Part shown: positions 51,624 through 61,311 of the stretch, in pieces
Layout: every line of letters begins with the position of its first letter
Position numbering within the stretch: the stretch's first letter is position 1
NCBI RefSeq assembly: GCF_018736045.1
Contig: NZ_CP076133.1
Coordinates: 1,116,001 to 1,180,000 of the forward strand
DNA from: Flammeovirga yaeyamensis
GTDB taxonomy: Bacteria; Bacteroidota; Bacteroidia; Cytophagales; Flammeovirgaceae
Length of the DNA stretch: 64,000 bases
Direction: 5' to 3'
Translations under genes and position numbers: made by a program
The notes under the pieces: model-generated
The model's database searches: none
Told to the model about the DNA's origin: nothing
What the model saw: only the letters and a program-made list of their open reading frames with translations

Positions 51624-53450
51624 TTACATCAAACTCTCCTCCTCAACCTTTGACACATACAAATAAAACGCATTGGTTTCTTCACCATCTTTTGTGGTAA
51701 ACCAAGCTGTTAAATCTGTCTGTCCTTCCTCAACATCAACAGTAATGTCTGTGGAGGTTAAAGTATTGTCAACCGATGCTTCGGATACCTTGTTTCCAAT
51801 TTTGATAAACGCTTTTTCGAACTCCAATGACTTTCCTTTTACTCTAGCATCCACATACTTTGTTTTCGGATAATCATCATTTAATTCGGCATTTAGTAGA
51901 AGTCCACTTTCTTCAGGCCAACGACTTAAACCAATCTTATATTTTCCTTTTTTGGTGAAGTTTACAAGGAATTTAGCAGGTTTCATCAGTTTACCATCTC
52001 GGATAAGTTTTTGATTCCAAGGCGGGTAATTATCATCATCTGTATGAGCATCGTGACAAGTGATGACATCTACTTTATCGATACCCAAATCAATGACTGA
52101 ATATTTTGTTTCCTGAATCATCTTGTCCCACCAAGTAGTGTAGAAAGCATTCATTTTCTCCACTCTTTCTTGATGTTGATCGGCTATATTATTTTCTTGA
52201 CCAGGATCTGTTTTTAAGTTATAGAGATCTTTACCATCAATCAAACGCCAATCGCCTTGCATCACACAGCTTTGTTTTCCTTTTTTTGGCCAGGATAAGC
52301 GTTGAGTGTCCACTATAATCATACGTTCTTCTGGCTTGTTTTCGTTTTGAAGGTATTGGCTGATATCCACTCCATCCAACTCTTTTTTAGGAGTGAAAGG
52401 AACCTTGGCCAAGCTCGTTAATGTGGGTAGTAAATCAACATGTGATGTTAATTCAGACAATGTTTTTCCACCATCAAGTGCTCCGTTAGGCCAACGAATA
52501 ATCATTGGAACTCTATGTCCACCATCATAATGACTTGCTTTTGTTCCTCTCATCCCAGCATTATAACCGTATACTTTCTTGGTTTTTGGATCTTTTTTAA
52601 ATCCATTGGCAGTACCATTATCCGTAGTAAATAAAACAATAGTATTGTCTGAGATTTTTAGCTCGTCTAGTTTATCCAATAATGTCTTAAAGTTATCGTC
52701 GATATTGGTAATCATACCATAAAATCGTTTTTGACTTTCTAGCAATTCAGTTTCATCAGCATATAGATCGTAATATTCCTTTGGTACATTATAGGGACCG
52801 TGAGGTGCATTTAAACTGATGTAGGTAAAGAATGGTTCATCTTTAGAGTTTTCAATAAATTTGATGGCTTCCTCAAACCAAACATCAGTGCAATAGCCCT
52901 CGTGTTTTTCTGGTTCTTCATTTCTGAAGTAAGTGTCGTCGAAGTAATTATTGTTCCAATAATCTGGCGTTTGTCCGATTCCGCCACCACCATGGTAAAG
53001 TGCCCTATCAAAACCTTTATCATGAGGTCGAAACGGATGATTATCACCTAAATGCCATTTACCAAACATTCCCGTTTTGTATCCTGCGTCTTTCAATACC
53101 TCTGGTAAAGTTTGTTCATCACCGTTTAACATAGACGCCCCCATTATGGTGTGCCAAACACCCACACGGTTAGGGTTTCTTCCAGTCATCATGGCCGATC
53201 TAGTCGGTGCACATGTTGTCGAAACGTGATAATTAGTGAGGTTGATACTTTGTTTGGAAAAGGAGTCGATTGCAGGTGTTTTAATAATCGAATTGCCTGT
53301 ATGCCCCATATCACCATACCCTTGGTCATCGGTAATGACCACGATAATGTTGGGTCTTTTTAAATCATCCTTCTCTATTATTTTCACACAAGATTGGAAA
53401 AAGAGAAACGAACTGATGAAATAAAAGAAGATTGTGTAGTTACATTTCAT
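51624..53450 (-). CDS. Family S1 formylglycine sulfatase lipoprotein
   Basis: A lipoprotein (lipobox FQSC, Cys21) of 608 residues. The sulfatase domain begins RPNIIVVITDDQGYGDMG, with metal-binding Asp41 and Asp42. Cys80 in the C-x-P-x-R motif (TTCAPTRSAMMTG) would become formylglycine. KWHLGD and FTTDNGTANG complete the active site. The C-terminal 130 residues form a beta domain. It is an exo-type arylsulfatase-like enzyme removing sulfate from a sulfated polysaccharide; its exact sugar is unknown. Maturation would need an FGE or anSME not present in this window. A stretch of it recurs scrambled at 6583-7545. Confidence 0.9.
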   Translation of the reverse strand: MKCNYTIFFYFISSFLFFQSCVKIIEKDDLKRPNIIVVITDDQGYGDMGHTGNSIIKTPAIDSFSKQSINLTNYHVSTTCAPTRSAMMTGRNPNRVGVWHTIMGASMLNGDEQTLPEVLKDAGYKTGMFGKWHLGDNHPFRPHDKGFDRALYHGGGGIGQTPDYWNNNYFDDTYFRNEEPEKHEGYCTDVWFEEAIKFIENSKDEPFFTYISLNAPHGPYNVPKEYYDLYADETELLESQKRFYGMITNIDDNFKTLLDKLDELKISDNTIVLFTTDNGTANGFKKDPKTKKVYGYNAGMRGTKASHYDGGHRVPMIIRWPNGALDGGKTLSELTSHVDLLPTLTSLAKVPFTPKKELDGVDISQYLQNENKPEERMIIVDTQRLSWPKKGKQSCVMQGDWRLIDGKDLYNLKTDPGQENNIADQHQERVEKMNAFYTTWWDKMIQETKYSVIDLGIDKVDVITCHDAHTDDDNYPPWNQKLIRDGKLMKPAKFLVNFTKKGKYKIGLSRWPEESGLLLNAELNDDYPKTKYVDARVKGKSLEFEKAFIKIGNKVSEASVDNTLTSTDITVDVEEGQTDLTAWFTTKDGEETNAFYLYVSKVEEESLM

Positions 53451-53524
53451 TTCAAAAAAATTAATTAATAATGAAGATGATTAGTCTAATACTTATTCTC
53501 TAATAAAGCAGTATAAATGTGTAC

Positions 53525-53545
53525 GGACGTTGCACTGCAACGTCC
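53525..53545. repeat. Extragenic palindrome
   Basis: GGACGTTGC (53525-53533) and GCAACGTCC (53537-53545) form a perfect 9-bp stem with loop ACT, followed by CTACGAA. Similar palindromes are common in Bacteroidota intergenic DNA. The remaining sequence from 53451 to 53840 holds no gene I can support. Confidence 0.6.
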
Positions 53546-53840
53546 CTACGAAACATTTTAAGACTACCAATTTTATTGATGACGAATATATTAAACTGGA
53601 AAAATCTCCTAATAAATATATCCATCCTAACATTTATTACTTATCACGTTTATTACATTTTAAGATGATTTTCTTTCCCTTGAAGCTGAGAGTTTACAAT
53701 CATCTATATCAGTTAGTTAGTGCGATTTAAAATATTGAAAAAAATGGAGTTGATATTTAAACGCACATCAAAGAAAGTAAAGAACAAGTACATCAAATTC
53801 TATTGTTGTTACTTTAATCCAATAATAATAATTACTTGGA

Positions 53841-56800
53841 ATGAAAGAATTAATACTAGCATCCTACATCAAAAAATATTTTTTATTTGTTGTACTTTTT
53901 CAGACGTTGTCTTTTTCAATAATTGCTCAAAGTTTAGAGAATCAAACAAAGCCATCACCTCTAACTGAAGTAACTTCAGATGTGGTCTTTTCTTCAGAAA
54001 GGTTTACGATCACTTTTCAACCTGATGGTAAAATCACTTCCTTAAAATTGAAGGATGGGAATGAAGTTTTACTTTCGACGAACCGATCATCGATGTATAT
54101 AATTTTGATGAGTGGGGAAAGAATCGAACTTAATAAAATATTTCGTTCGGGAGATCAACTGATATTTTCGACTGCTGATGAAAAATTAATGGCGAGCTTC
54201 AATATCAATATTACGCCGACTTATATATCTTTTGATATGGTTGATTTTTATGGCAATTTTCCTGCAGGAGCAAAGCTAGAATTTGAACTAAATGCCCGTC
54301 CTTCCATGAAGTTGATGGCTTTTGATTACATATCGACCTTAAGAAAAAGTGGTAACTCAAGCACTTTAACTTTTGAGCATGTTTGGGATCGCTATAAAAG
54401 AGATAACTTATTGGGTGGTTTTGTCATGTACGCTTTCGCTAATGAGGTAGAGGAGGACGAAAGTATTCTTCAGGCTTGGGGGAATGAAGCCATACCTCAT
54501 CCAAAAGTGAGTGGTGTGTGGAATTATGATCGAGCAAAACAATGGGTAGAAGAGTGGGAAGAGATGTTTTCGGATCAAAGTGTGATGTATATCCGACCTC
54601 AAAGTGTAGAAGAGTTACCATTATTTGAGCCGTATATCAAACAATCTGCTGTGACCACAATTAACTTCTTTACCGATGTTTGGCATGGAGGGTTTTGGCC
54701 CGATAATACGCTCAATTGGGAAGTGAATGGTGTGTTTCAAAATCAAGCGGAATTAGAATCGTATGCTTTACAGCAAAGAGAACATGGGAGGAGTATCAAT
54801 TTGCATTATGTAAGTGGAGGAATTGGGAAAAGAGATCCTTTGTATGCTCAGGAAAATTTATCGGACGAGTTGGCGACTTGGGTTGAGGGAACGCTAGATC
54901 AATCCATCTCTGAAAATGATATCATTTTAACATTTAAGCCCAAAGAAGCATGGTATAAACCACCTTCAACTTTATCACAAGAAACAGAAATTTTTGGTCA
55001 GCTTACTGAATCATTACCTACATTTTTTAGATATGAGTATTTGCAAATAGGTAGCGAATTGATGAGGATTAGTGAAATTCAAAAGGATAATACTACTGAC
55101 TTATGGCAAATTACTTTATCCAATAGAAGTATAAATGGAACATTAAGGTCAGCACATGAAGAAGGGGAAATTGTAAAAGGGATCGTAAGTCCTTACAATA
55201 CTGTTTTTGTTCCCGATAATTACTCTGATTTATTCGATACCGTAGCAAAAAATTATGCAAGGTTAGTCAATGAATGTCAAGTATCAAATACTCTTTTTGA
55301 TGGTGCAGAAATTCATGTATATAACGGTAGATGGGGCTTTGAGAAGTTTGCACAGACAGTGTATGAAAATGTAGATCATCCTGTATTGGTACGAACATCG
55401 AATGGAGCACCTCCCAATGCTGGATATATGGAGTATAAAATCAACCGCACAAAGAAATTTTTACAATCTCCAGTGGGAGACCATAATATCGGGCGAACAT
55501 CGATTCGATTGGAGCGTTTGAGTACAACAGATAAAGGAGTTATAAAGCCATCATCAAATATGTTGGCCGCTCAATTTATGTTGAGTAGTCAGGCGGCTTA
55601 TAATGGTAGTAATTTCTCGGTTTTAAGACCTGATCCAATGTTTGGAATTACGTTGGAAGAGTTTCAACAATATGGAAAAACGAGCGAAATGTTGTCACTG
55701 CTTCCAAAGTGGAAAACAATAAATAAAAACTTGACTGATGCTCAGAGACAATCGATGTTGGAAACGCATACGATGTATAAAAATCGATTGGCATCCAATA
55801 CAGCATTTGAATTAAGAGACTTTGAGAACGAGGACGATTTTCTAATTTATCCTATCAAAATGATGGGAGAGAACCCAGCAGATATATCCGACGATTTATC
55901 CTATGGTTTGTTCCATATGTTGCAGGAAGATGGAATGTATGTGCCAAAAGTAGAAATGTCGTTTGATGAATCGAAGACGTTAATCAATCCTTACAAAGAT
56001 CAAGTACCTCAATTCCAAATGAGGTTTATGTTTGGAGAAGGAGTAGTGGTTGATCCGAGTATTCAAATCGGTAATCAGATATTAAGGGTAAATACATCTG
56101 TGGAGTTATCGACTTCATCAACCTCATATATTGAGTATAGAGGAGGAGATAAAGCAGGAGTGTATGATAAAAACTGGAATCTTATTGAAGAAGTAGAAGT
56201 GACTATTTCAGGTGATTTTATTGCCATCAATGGTGAAAATGAAATTACCTTATCGTCTAGTAATTCATCCACTGCTGAAGTAGAACTCTTGTTATTTACG
56301 GAAGGAGAGCCTTTTGCTGTGGCCAAAGGAAGTAAGGATACCTCTTTAAAAGAATTGAAATTTGATGGAGTGAACTTCGAAGATTTGGATAATAACTTGG
56401 ATCAGTTTACTCATCATTTACCTTGGGGAACAACACAAACTCCTGACATTACCGCTGTTGCAAATGATGCGAATGCCACAGTTGAAATTCTATCAGAAGA
56501 GGATGTGATTTATCCAACGATCATCAAAGTGACTGCAGAGGATAGAAGATTTTCTAAGGAGTATATCATAAATTATGATGTTGAGGGAGGATATGCCAAC
56601 GCTAATATCCTTGAAATATCCATTGATAATCAGAAAGTAGAAGAATTTGAGAAAGATAAACTTACTTATGATCTCTATGGTCGTTGGAGAGAACAACCTA
56701 CTTTTAAAGTCACTTTAGAAGAGAAAAACGCAAGTTATAATGTGAATTATCCTCAATCTGGAGGGACTTTACATGTCATTGTGGTGACGGCACAAAATGG

Positions 56801-57089
56801 ATCAACAAAAAGTTATTACCTCTATTTAAAAGAGGGAGATGATCCTACAAGTTCTCATCATCAAAAAGAAAATATTAAAGTATATAAATCCAATGAAAAT
56901 ACTTTGGAGATAAAATCAGATAGTGATTTGAAAGGAAATATACTTTTGATTTATCACTTAAGTGGGCAAAAACTTTTACAAAAAGAATTGGATGGAACGC
57001 GTATTCAATTGCCGTTTTCATCAAAAGGAATATTTATCATTAAGATCATCGATCAACACTCAAGTGATGTGAGGAAGGTGGTGTTTTAG
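53841..57089 (+). CDS. Large T9SS-exported protein, glycosidase-like, family unknown
   Basis: 1082 residues with a signal peptide (YFLFVVLFQTLSFSIIAQ). Residues about 30-200 are beta-rich. The middle (about 265-640) contains motifs of a TIM-barrel-like region: TTINFFTDVWHGGFWPDN, SINLHYVSGGIG, and NTLFDGAEIHVYNGRWGF, with Asp and Glu that could be catalytic. Two cadherin-like beta-sandwich repeats follow (LKELKFDGVNFEDLDNNL; ANILEISIDNQKVEEFEKDK). A type IX sorting tail closes the protein (LIYHLSGQKLLQKELDG to DVRKVVF). I cannot name a CAZy family. Location beside sulfatase and galactosidase suggests an endo- or exo-acting polysaccharidase. Confidence 0.75.
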   Translation: MKELILASYIKKYFLFVVLFQTLSFSIIAQSLENQTKPSPLTEVTSDVVFSSERFTITFQPDGKITSLKLKDGNEVLLSTNRSSMYIILMSGERIELNKIFRSGDQLIFSTADEKLMASFNINITPTYISFDMVDFYGNFPAGAKLEFELNARPSMKLMAFDYISTLRKSGNSSTLTFEHVWDRYKRDNLLGGFVMYAFANEVEEDESILQAWGNEAIPHPKVSGVWNYDRAKQWVEEWEEMFSDQSVMYIRPQSVEELPLFEPYIKQSAVTTINFFTDVWHGGFWPDNTLNWEVNGVFQNQAELESYALQQREHGRSINLHYVSGGIGKRDPLYAQENLSDELATWVEGTLDQSISENDIILTFKPKEAWYKPPSTLSQETEIFGQLTESLPTFFRYEYLQIGSELMRISEIQKDNTTDLWQITLSNRSINGTLRSAHEEGEIVKGIVSPYNTVFVPDNYSDLFDTVAKNYARLVNECQVSNTLFDGAEIHVYNGRWGFEKFAQTVYENVDHPVLVRTSNGAPPNAGYMEYKINRTKKFLQSPVGDHNIGRTSIRLERLSTTDKGVIKPSSNMLAAQFMLSSQAAYNGSNFSVLRPDPMFGITLEEFQQYGKTSEMLSLLPKWKTINKNLTDAQRQSMLETHTMYKNRLASNTAFELRDFENEDDFLIYPIKMMGENPADISDDLSYGLFHMLQEDGMYVPKVEMSFDESKTLINPYKDQVPQFQMRFMFGEGVVVDPSIQIGNQILRVNTSVELSTSSTSYIEYRGGDKAGVYDKNWNLIEEVEVTISGDFIAINGENEITLSSSNSSTAEVELLLFTEGEPFAVAKGSKDTSLKELKFDGVNFEDLDNNLDQFTHHLPWGTTQTPDITAVANDANATVEILSEEDVIYPTIIKVTAEDRRFSKEYIINYDVEGGYANANILEISIDNQKVEEFEKDKLTYDLYGRWREQPTFKVTLEEKNASYNVNYPQSGGTLHVIVVTAQNGSTKSYYLYLKEGDDPTSSHHQKENIKVYKSNENTLEIKSDSDLKGNILLIYHLSGQKLLQKELDGTRIQLPFSSKGIFIIKIIDQHSSDVRKVVF

Positions 57090-57118
57090 AATAATTTGTT
57101 TATTAAATCTCTGATATC

Positions 57119-57148
57119 AGGGTGAAGCGAAAGTTTTACCCTTTTTTA
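57119..57148 (+). terminator. Rho-independent terminator
   Basis: AGGGTgAA (57119-57126) pairs with TTTTACCCT (57134-57142) with a bulge, followed by TTTTT. It lies 30 bases after the T9SS-exported protein stop. Confidence 0.6.
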
Positions 57149-57231
57149 TGCTTTTATAAGTATTACAAAACTTAAATGCTTATACCATCGAAATTGATTA
57201 TTTCTTATCTTTAACCAAAGAATAAAATTGC

Positions 57232-58920
57232 ATGAAAAAATATCCAATTGGGCTATCAAATTTTAAAGAAATTATAAGAGAGAATTATCATTATATTGAT
57301 AAGACGTTATTAATAGAAGAATTTATTAAAAGTAGTGCAATTTCTATCTCTGTTCTACGACCAAGAAGATTTGGAAAGACATTAAACATGTCTATGCTTC
57401 ATGCATTTTTTGATATTAAAAAAGGAGAGGAAAACAAATCACTTTTTAATCACCTTAAGATTAGAAAATCGGAAGTATGGAAGCATCAAGGAAAGTATCC
57501 TGTTTTATACCTATCATTTAAAGATGTAAAAGAAAAAACATTTGAAGATGCGATTAAAAATATTCATCAGCTTATTTTAAATTGGTTAAAGGAAAATGAG
57601 TTCTTGTATGATTCTGATAATCTTGGACGTTTTGATTTACAATTTTTAAATGACCTTATAAAAAGTGATTGTAATAGTGTCACCTTAAGCAGTTTTTTAA
57701 AAACGATATCATCCATTCTTCATAAAGTTTATAATCAAAGAGTCGTCATTTTGATCGATGAATACGATTCTTGCATTATTAAATCTTGGGAAGCCGGTTA
57801 CTTTGATAATATGATCACCTTCATGCGTGGTTTTTTATCTGGTGGATTTAAGGATAATGATTATCTATACAAAGGAATTATCACTGGCATCCTCAGAGTT
57901 GCTAAAGAAAGTATATTTTCAGGTTTGAATAATCTTGAAGTCAATTCTGTTCTTGATCATGATTATGCTGATAAATTTGGATTAACAGAACAGGAAGTGA
58001 AACAACTTTTAGAGGATGGTCAGATTGATGTTCCTTTTGAGGATGTGAAATCTTGGTACAATGGTTATAAAATTGGGATACATTCTGATATATATAACCC
58101 TTGGTCTATATTAAGCTTTGCGAATAAGCCCAACCAAGGTTTTAGACCCTATTGGGTAAATACTTCTGCTAATGAATTGATTGAAGAATTATTGACGAAT
58201 GCGAATGCTGATTTAGAAAAAAAACTGACGGGTTTTATAGATGGTCAGGTGATGGAATGTGAGGTTGAAGAAACTACTATTTTTCAAGATCTTGATGCAG
58301 GAAATGAGAAGACAGTCTTAGGGTTACTTTTATTTAATGGATATTTAACAACAACTTTCTCAAAAAATATTGATGGTATAGCTTATCATGGTTTGAGAAT
58401 ACCGAATATAGAAGTGAAAACGGTTTACAGACAGATGCTTCAAAGGTTATTATCAAAATCTACAGTGGTAAGTGAAAGTACAATTCTTACTGCTTTACTA
58501 GATCAAAATACCAAAGATTTTGAAATAGCTTTATCAGAATATTTACTTCACTCTTTTAGTTTTCATGATGTACAACATAGTGGGTCTCTACCCGAAAAAG
58601 TTTATCATGCATTTATTTTAGGTTTAATGGCTCACCTTTCTTCCAAGTTTATAGTAAAATCTAATCCCGAAACAGGACTTGGGAGGGCAGATTTACTGAT
58701 CTACCCTAAAGATAGTAAAGACCCAAGAGGTTGGATTCTGGAGTTCAAGAAATTAAGACCTAGTTCTCCACCATTGCCTGAATTAGCAAAGGATGCGATT
58801 AAACAAATCCACGATTCGAAATATATAACCACTCTAAAAGAAAACAACAAAACAGACATCATGCTTGTGGGAGTTGCTTTTGACGGAAAAGAGGTGAGTT
58901 GTTTGACTGAGTTTTTATAA
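57232..58920 (+). CDS. AAA-ATPase-like / PD-(D/E)XK nuclease-like protein
   Basis: The 562-residue protein matches the pattern AAA-ATPase_like (PF09820) plus DUF1703 (PF08011), very common in Bacteroidota. It starts KYPIGLSNFKEIIRENYHYI, with a modified Walker A RPRRFGKTLNMSML and Walker B VVILIDEYDSC. The C-terminal region SNPETGLGRADLLIYP and WILEFKKLR gives the nuclease-type D-x(n)-E-x-K. These proteins occur in multiple copies per genome and their role is unknown. Confidence 0.85.
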   Translation: MKKYPIGLSNFKEIIRENYHYIDKTLLIEEFIKSSAISISVLRPRRFGKTLNMSMLHAFFDIKKGEENKSLFNHLKIRKSEVWKHQGKYPVLYLSFKDVKEKTFEDAIKNIHQLILNWLKENEFLYDSDNLGRFDLQFLNDLIKSDCNSVTLSSFLKTISSILHKVYNQRVVILIDEYDSCIIKSWEAGYFDNMITFMRGFLSGGFKDNDYLYKGIITGILRVAKESIFSGLNNLEVNSVLDHDYADKFGLTEQEVKQLLEDGQIDVPFEDVKSWYNGYKIGIHSDIYNPWSILSFANKPNQGFRPYWVNTSANELIEELLTNANADLEKKLTGFIDGQVMECEVEETTIFQDLDAGNEKTVLGLLLFNGYLTTTFSKNIDGIAYHGLRIPNIEVKTVYRQMLQRLLSKSTVVSESTILTALLDQNTKDFEIALSEYLLHSFSFHDVQHSGSLPEKVYHAFILGLMAHLSSKFIVKSNPETGLGRADLLIYPKDSKDPRGWILEFKKLRPSSPPLPELAKDAIKQIHDSKYITTLKENNKTDIMLVGVAFDGKEVSCLTEFL

Positions 58921-58923
58921 TCA

Positions 58924-58948
58924 TAAGGCATTTATGCCTTCAATTTTT
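58924..58948 (+). terminator. Possible short terminator
   Basis: AAGGCAT (58925-58931) and ATGCCTT (58934-58940) form a tight hairpin followed by CAATTTTT. The loop is very short, so the call is weak. Confidence 0.4.
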
Positions 58949-59058
58949 GACTATAAACCAATTATAAGAAAGTAAACTCCCAATGCTAAACCGGTTTTTC
59001 TTCACTATACAATTTGATACTAACTAATCCATTCATAAAAACTACAACTTAATTTTAT

Positions 59059-60129
59059 ATGATAGAAAAATTATTGGAGGAGTTTCGACTCCTTTTTGCC
59101 TTTAAATCATCAAATAATAAATGGCAAAAACCTTTATTAACCACCATAAGTATAGGATTGCCCCTTTTATTAGGTTTATATTATGGGAATCTTCAATTCG
59201 GACTAACAGCATGTTTAAGTGGGTTGGTAATAATTTATCTTCCTGAAACAGGATCATATACCAATAGAATTTTAACTCTTTTGGTTTGTTCATTTGGCTT
59301 TATTGCCTCATCTGCATTTGGTTATTTTTTTAGTTTTCATCCAGTTGTTTCGATCATAGCATTTGGACTATTTACAGTGGTTGTTCATTGGGTTAATCTA
59401 TTTTATAAAACTTCACCACCTAAGAGCTTTTTCTTTATATTAATAGCAGCAATGTCTATTTGTCAGCCCTTTGATATCGCATCTATTCCTTTAAAGGTGG
59501 GATTGATGACTTTAGGAACTATGTTAACCTGTATGTTCGCATTACTTTATTTACTTTATCTCTCGATTAAAGATCCAAAAGCTAATCAAGATAAAATAGT
59601 TCCTATTTTTAAACCTAATCCGTATGCAGATGTTTGGGAAACTATCATTTTTGGTGGATTAATGTCTACATCTTTAGGGATTGGTTATTACTTACAGTTA
59701 GATAATCCTTATTGGATTCCTATTTCATGTGCAGCGGTAATGCAAGGAGTTTCATTACATCACGTAAGGCAAAGAATGATACAAAGAATCTTAGGAACAT
59801 TTGTGGGAATAGGATTCACTTGGTGCTTATTTCATTTTATCGATTACTCTCCCATAACAATTTGCATTTCAATAATTATCCTTCAATTAGTTATTGAAAT
59901 GTTGGTGGTGAGACAATATGCATTAGCAGTTGTGTTCATTACACCGTTTACCATCTTATTAAATGAAGTAGCAAATCCACTTTTTCATAGTACCAATACA
60001 TTAATTGTGCTTCGATTTGAAGAAATCGTAATAGGGAGTATACTTGGAGCAATTGGAGGATGGTTAACATACAAAGAGAAGATTCGACATAAATCCATTA
60101 ATAAGATTGAAGGGTTGATGAAAATTTAA
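59059..60129 (+). CDS. FUSC-family membrane protein
   Basis: A 356-residue integral membrane protein with two blocks of five to six helices, at about 25-170 and 195-340. The second block contains PYWIPISCAAVMQGVSLHHV and RMIQRILGTFVGIGF, the typical FUSC / aromatic-acid-exporter signature (FUSC_2). Related proteins are YccS, AaeB and fusaric-acid resistance proteins. Likely an efflux component for aromatic or other organic acids; substrate unknown. Confidence 0.8.
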   Translation: MIEKLLEEFRLLFAFKSSNNKWQKPLLTTISIGLPLLLGLYYGNLQFGLTACLSGLVIIYLPETGSYTNRILTLLVCSFGFIASSAFGYFFSFHPVVSIIAFGLFTVVVHWVNLFYKTSPPKSFFFILIAAMSICQPFDIASIPLKVGLMTLGTMLTCMFALLYLLYLSIKDPKANQDKIVPIFKPNPYADVWETIIFGGLMSTSLGIGYYLQLDNPYWIPISCAAVMQGVSLHHVRQRMIQRILGTFVGIGFTWCLFHFIDYSPITICISIIILQLVIEMLVVRQYALAVVFITPFTILLNEVANPLFHSTNTLIVLRFEEIVIGSILGAIGGWLTYKEKIRHKSINKIEGLMKI

Positions 60130-60290
60130 ACATTGTACTAAGAAAATCAAGAACAAGGGTAATCGAATAGTCAACTTCATAAAAGGGAAATGAAGTTTAT
60201 GATCATAAATGAATTTATTTTTCTTTTAAAATTGTTTGACCTTGATGGCGAATAACTTTTTAAACTAATATAGATTTGTGGAAACTTAGA

Positions 60291-61271
60291 ATGAAAATGA
60301 GAACCACAGAAACATTAGAATTAAGGAAACTGATTCAAACTAAATACAGTAATATTATTGGTATTGAGGTTGTTAAAGATAATAAGGTTGTCTTTGAAGA
60401 TTATTTTAACGGCTACTCAAACCATGATCTTGTGCATGTAGCATCTGTAACGAAAAGTATAGTATCGCTACTCCTTGGTATTGCTATAGATAAAGGATTT
60501 ATAAAAAGTATCGATCAGAAAATCTTAGAGTTTTTTCCAGATTATATGATCAAAAGGAGAGAGACGACTATACAAGAGATCACAATCCGCGATCTTATTA
60601 CAATGACTGCACCTTATAAATTTAAATATGAACCCTACACAAAAGTGTATTCAAGTGACGATTGGACGAAAAGTGTATTAGATTTTTTGGGTGGTAAGGG
60701 CAAAATTGGTCAGTTTAAATACACCACTATTGGATTACATGTCTTATCAGGAATTCTTGTTAGTGCAGTCGGTAAGTCTATCGTTGAATTTGCAAACGAA
60801 AATTTATTCCAACCACTCAATATTAAATCAACTCATCATGCACCCATAAAAAATAAAGAAGAGTACTTTGCTTTTCTGAAAAATAAAGGAGTGAGCGGTT
60901 GGGTAGTAGATCCAAAAGGGATGAATACCGCAGGATGGGGACTAGCTTTAACTTTAAATGATGTATCAAAAATTGGTCAATTATACTTGAATCTAGGTAA
61001 ATGGAAAGGAACACAGATCGTCTCTTCTCAATGGATTGCGGAAAGTACCAAAGTACATAGTTTGTTTAACGAACTGCCTTATGGTTATTTATGGTGGATA
61101 ATAAAAGACGAAACGATAAATGCCTATGCAGCTATCGGAGATGGAGGGAATATTATTTTTATATCTCCCGAGAAGGAATTAGTAATATCTATCACTTCTA
61201 CATTTTTCCCAAGAGCAAAAGACAGAATAGAATTAATAAAGGAATTTATCATACCAATGCTTAATTTATAA
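60291..61271 (+). CDS. Beta-lactamase-fold serine hydrolase
   Basis: The class C beta-lactamase / penicillin-binding-protein fold is shown by VASVTKSIVSLLLG, with the catalytic Ser-x-x-Lys, and by ITIRDLITMTAPY, FKYTTIGLHVLSG and GYLWWIIKDE. No signal peptide is visible, so a cytoplasmic serine hydrolase is more likely than a beta-lactamase. ATG at 60291 (or 60297) is preferred over an in-frame TTG at 60276. A -7-like TAGATTTG lies at 60271-60278. Confidence 0.75.
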   Translation: MKMRTTETLELRKLIQTKYSNIIGIEVVKDNKVVFEDYFNGYSNHDLVHVASVTKSIVSLLLGIAIDKGFIKSIDQKILEFFPDYMIKRRETTIQEITIRDLITMTAPYKFKYEPYTKVYSSDDWTKSVLDFLGGKGKIGQFKYTTIGLHVLSGILVSAVGKSIVEFANENLFQPLNIKSTHHAPIKNKEEYFAFLKNKGVSGWVVDPKGMNTAGWGLALTLNDVSKIGQLYLNLGKWKGTQIVSSQWIAESTKVHSLFNELPYGYLWWIIKDETINAYAAIGDGGNIIFISPEKELVISITSTFFPRAKDRIELIKEFIIPMLNL

Positions 61272-61311
61272 TAGACTATCTTTATTGAATAATCTTTCAA
61301 AAAACTAACAA

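Noticed and set aside
60291-61271. Antibiotic-resistance beta-lactamase
   Set aside because: It has the fold and Ser-x-x-Lys but no signal peptide; many serine hydrolases of this fold are not beta-lactamases.
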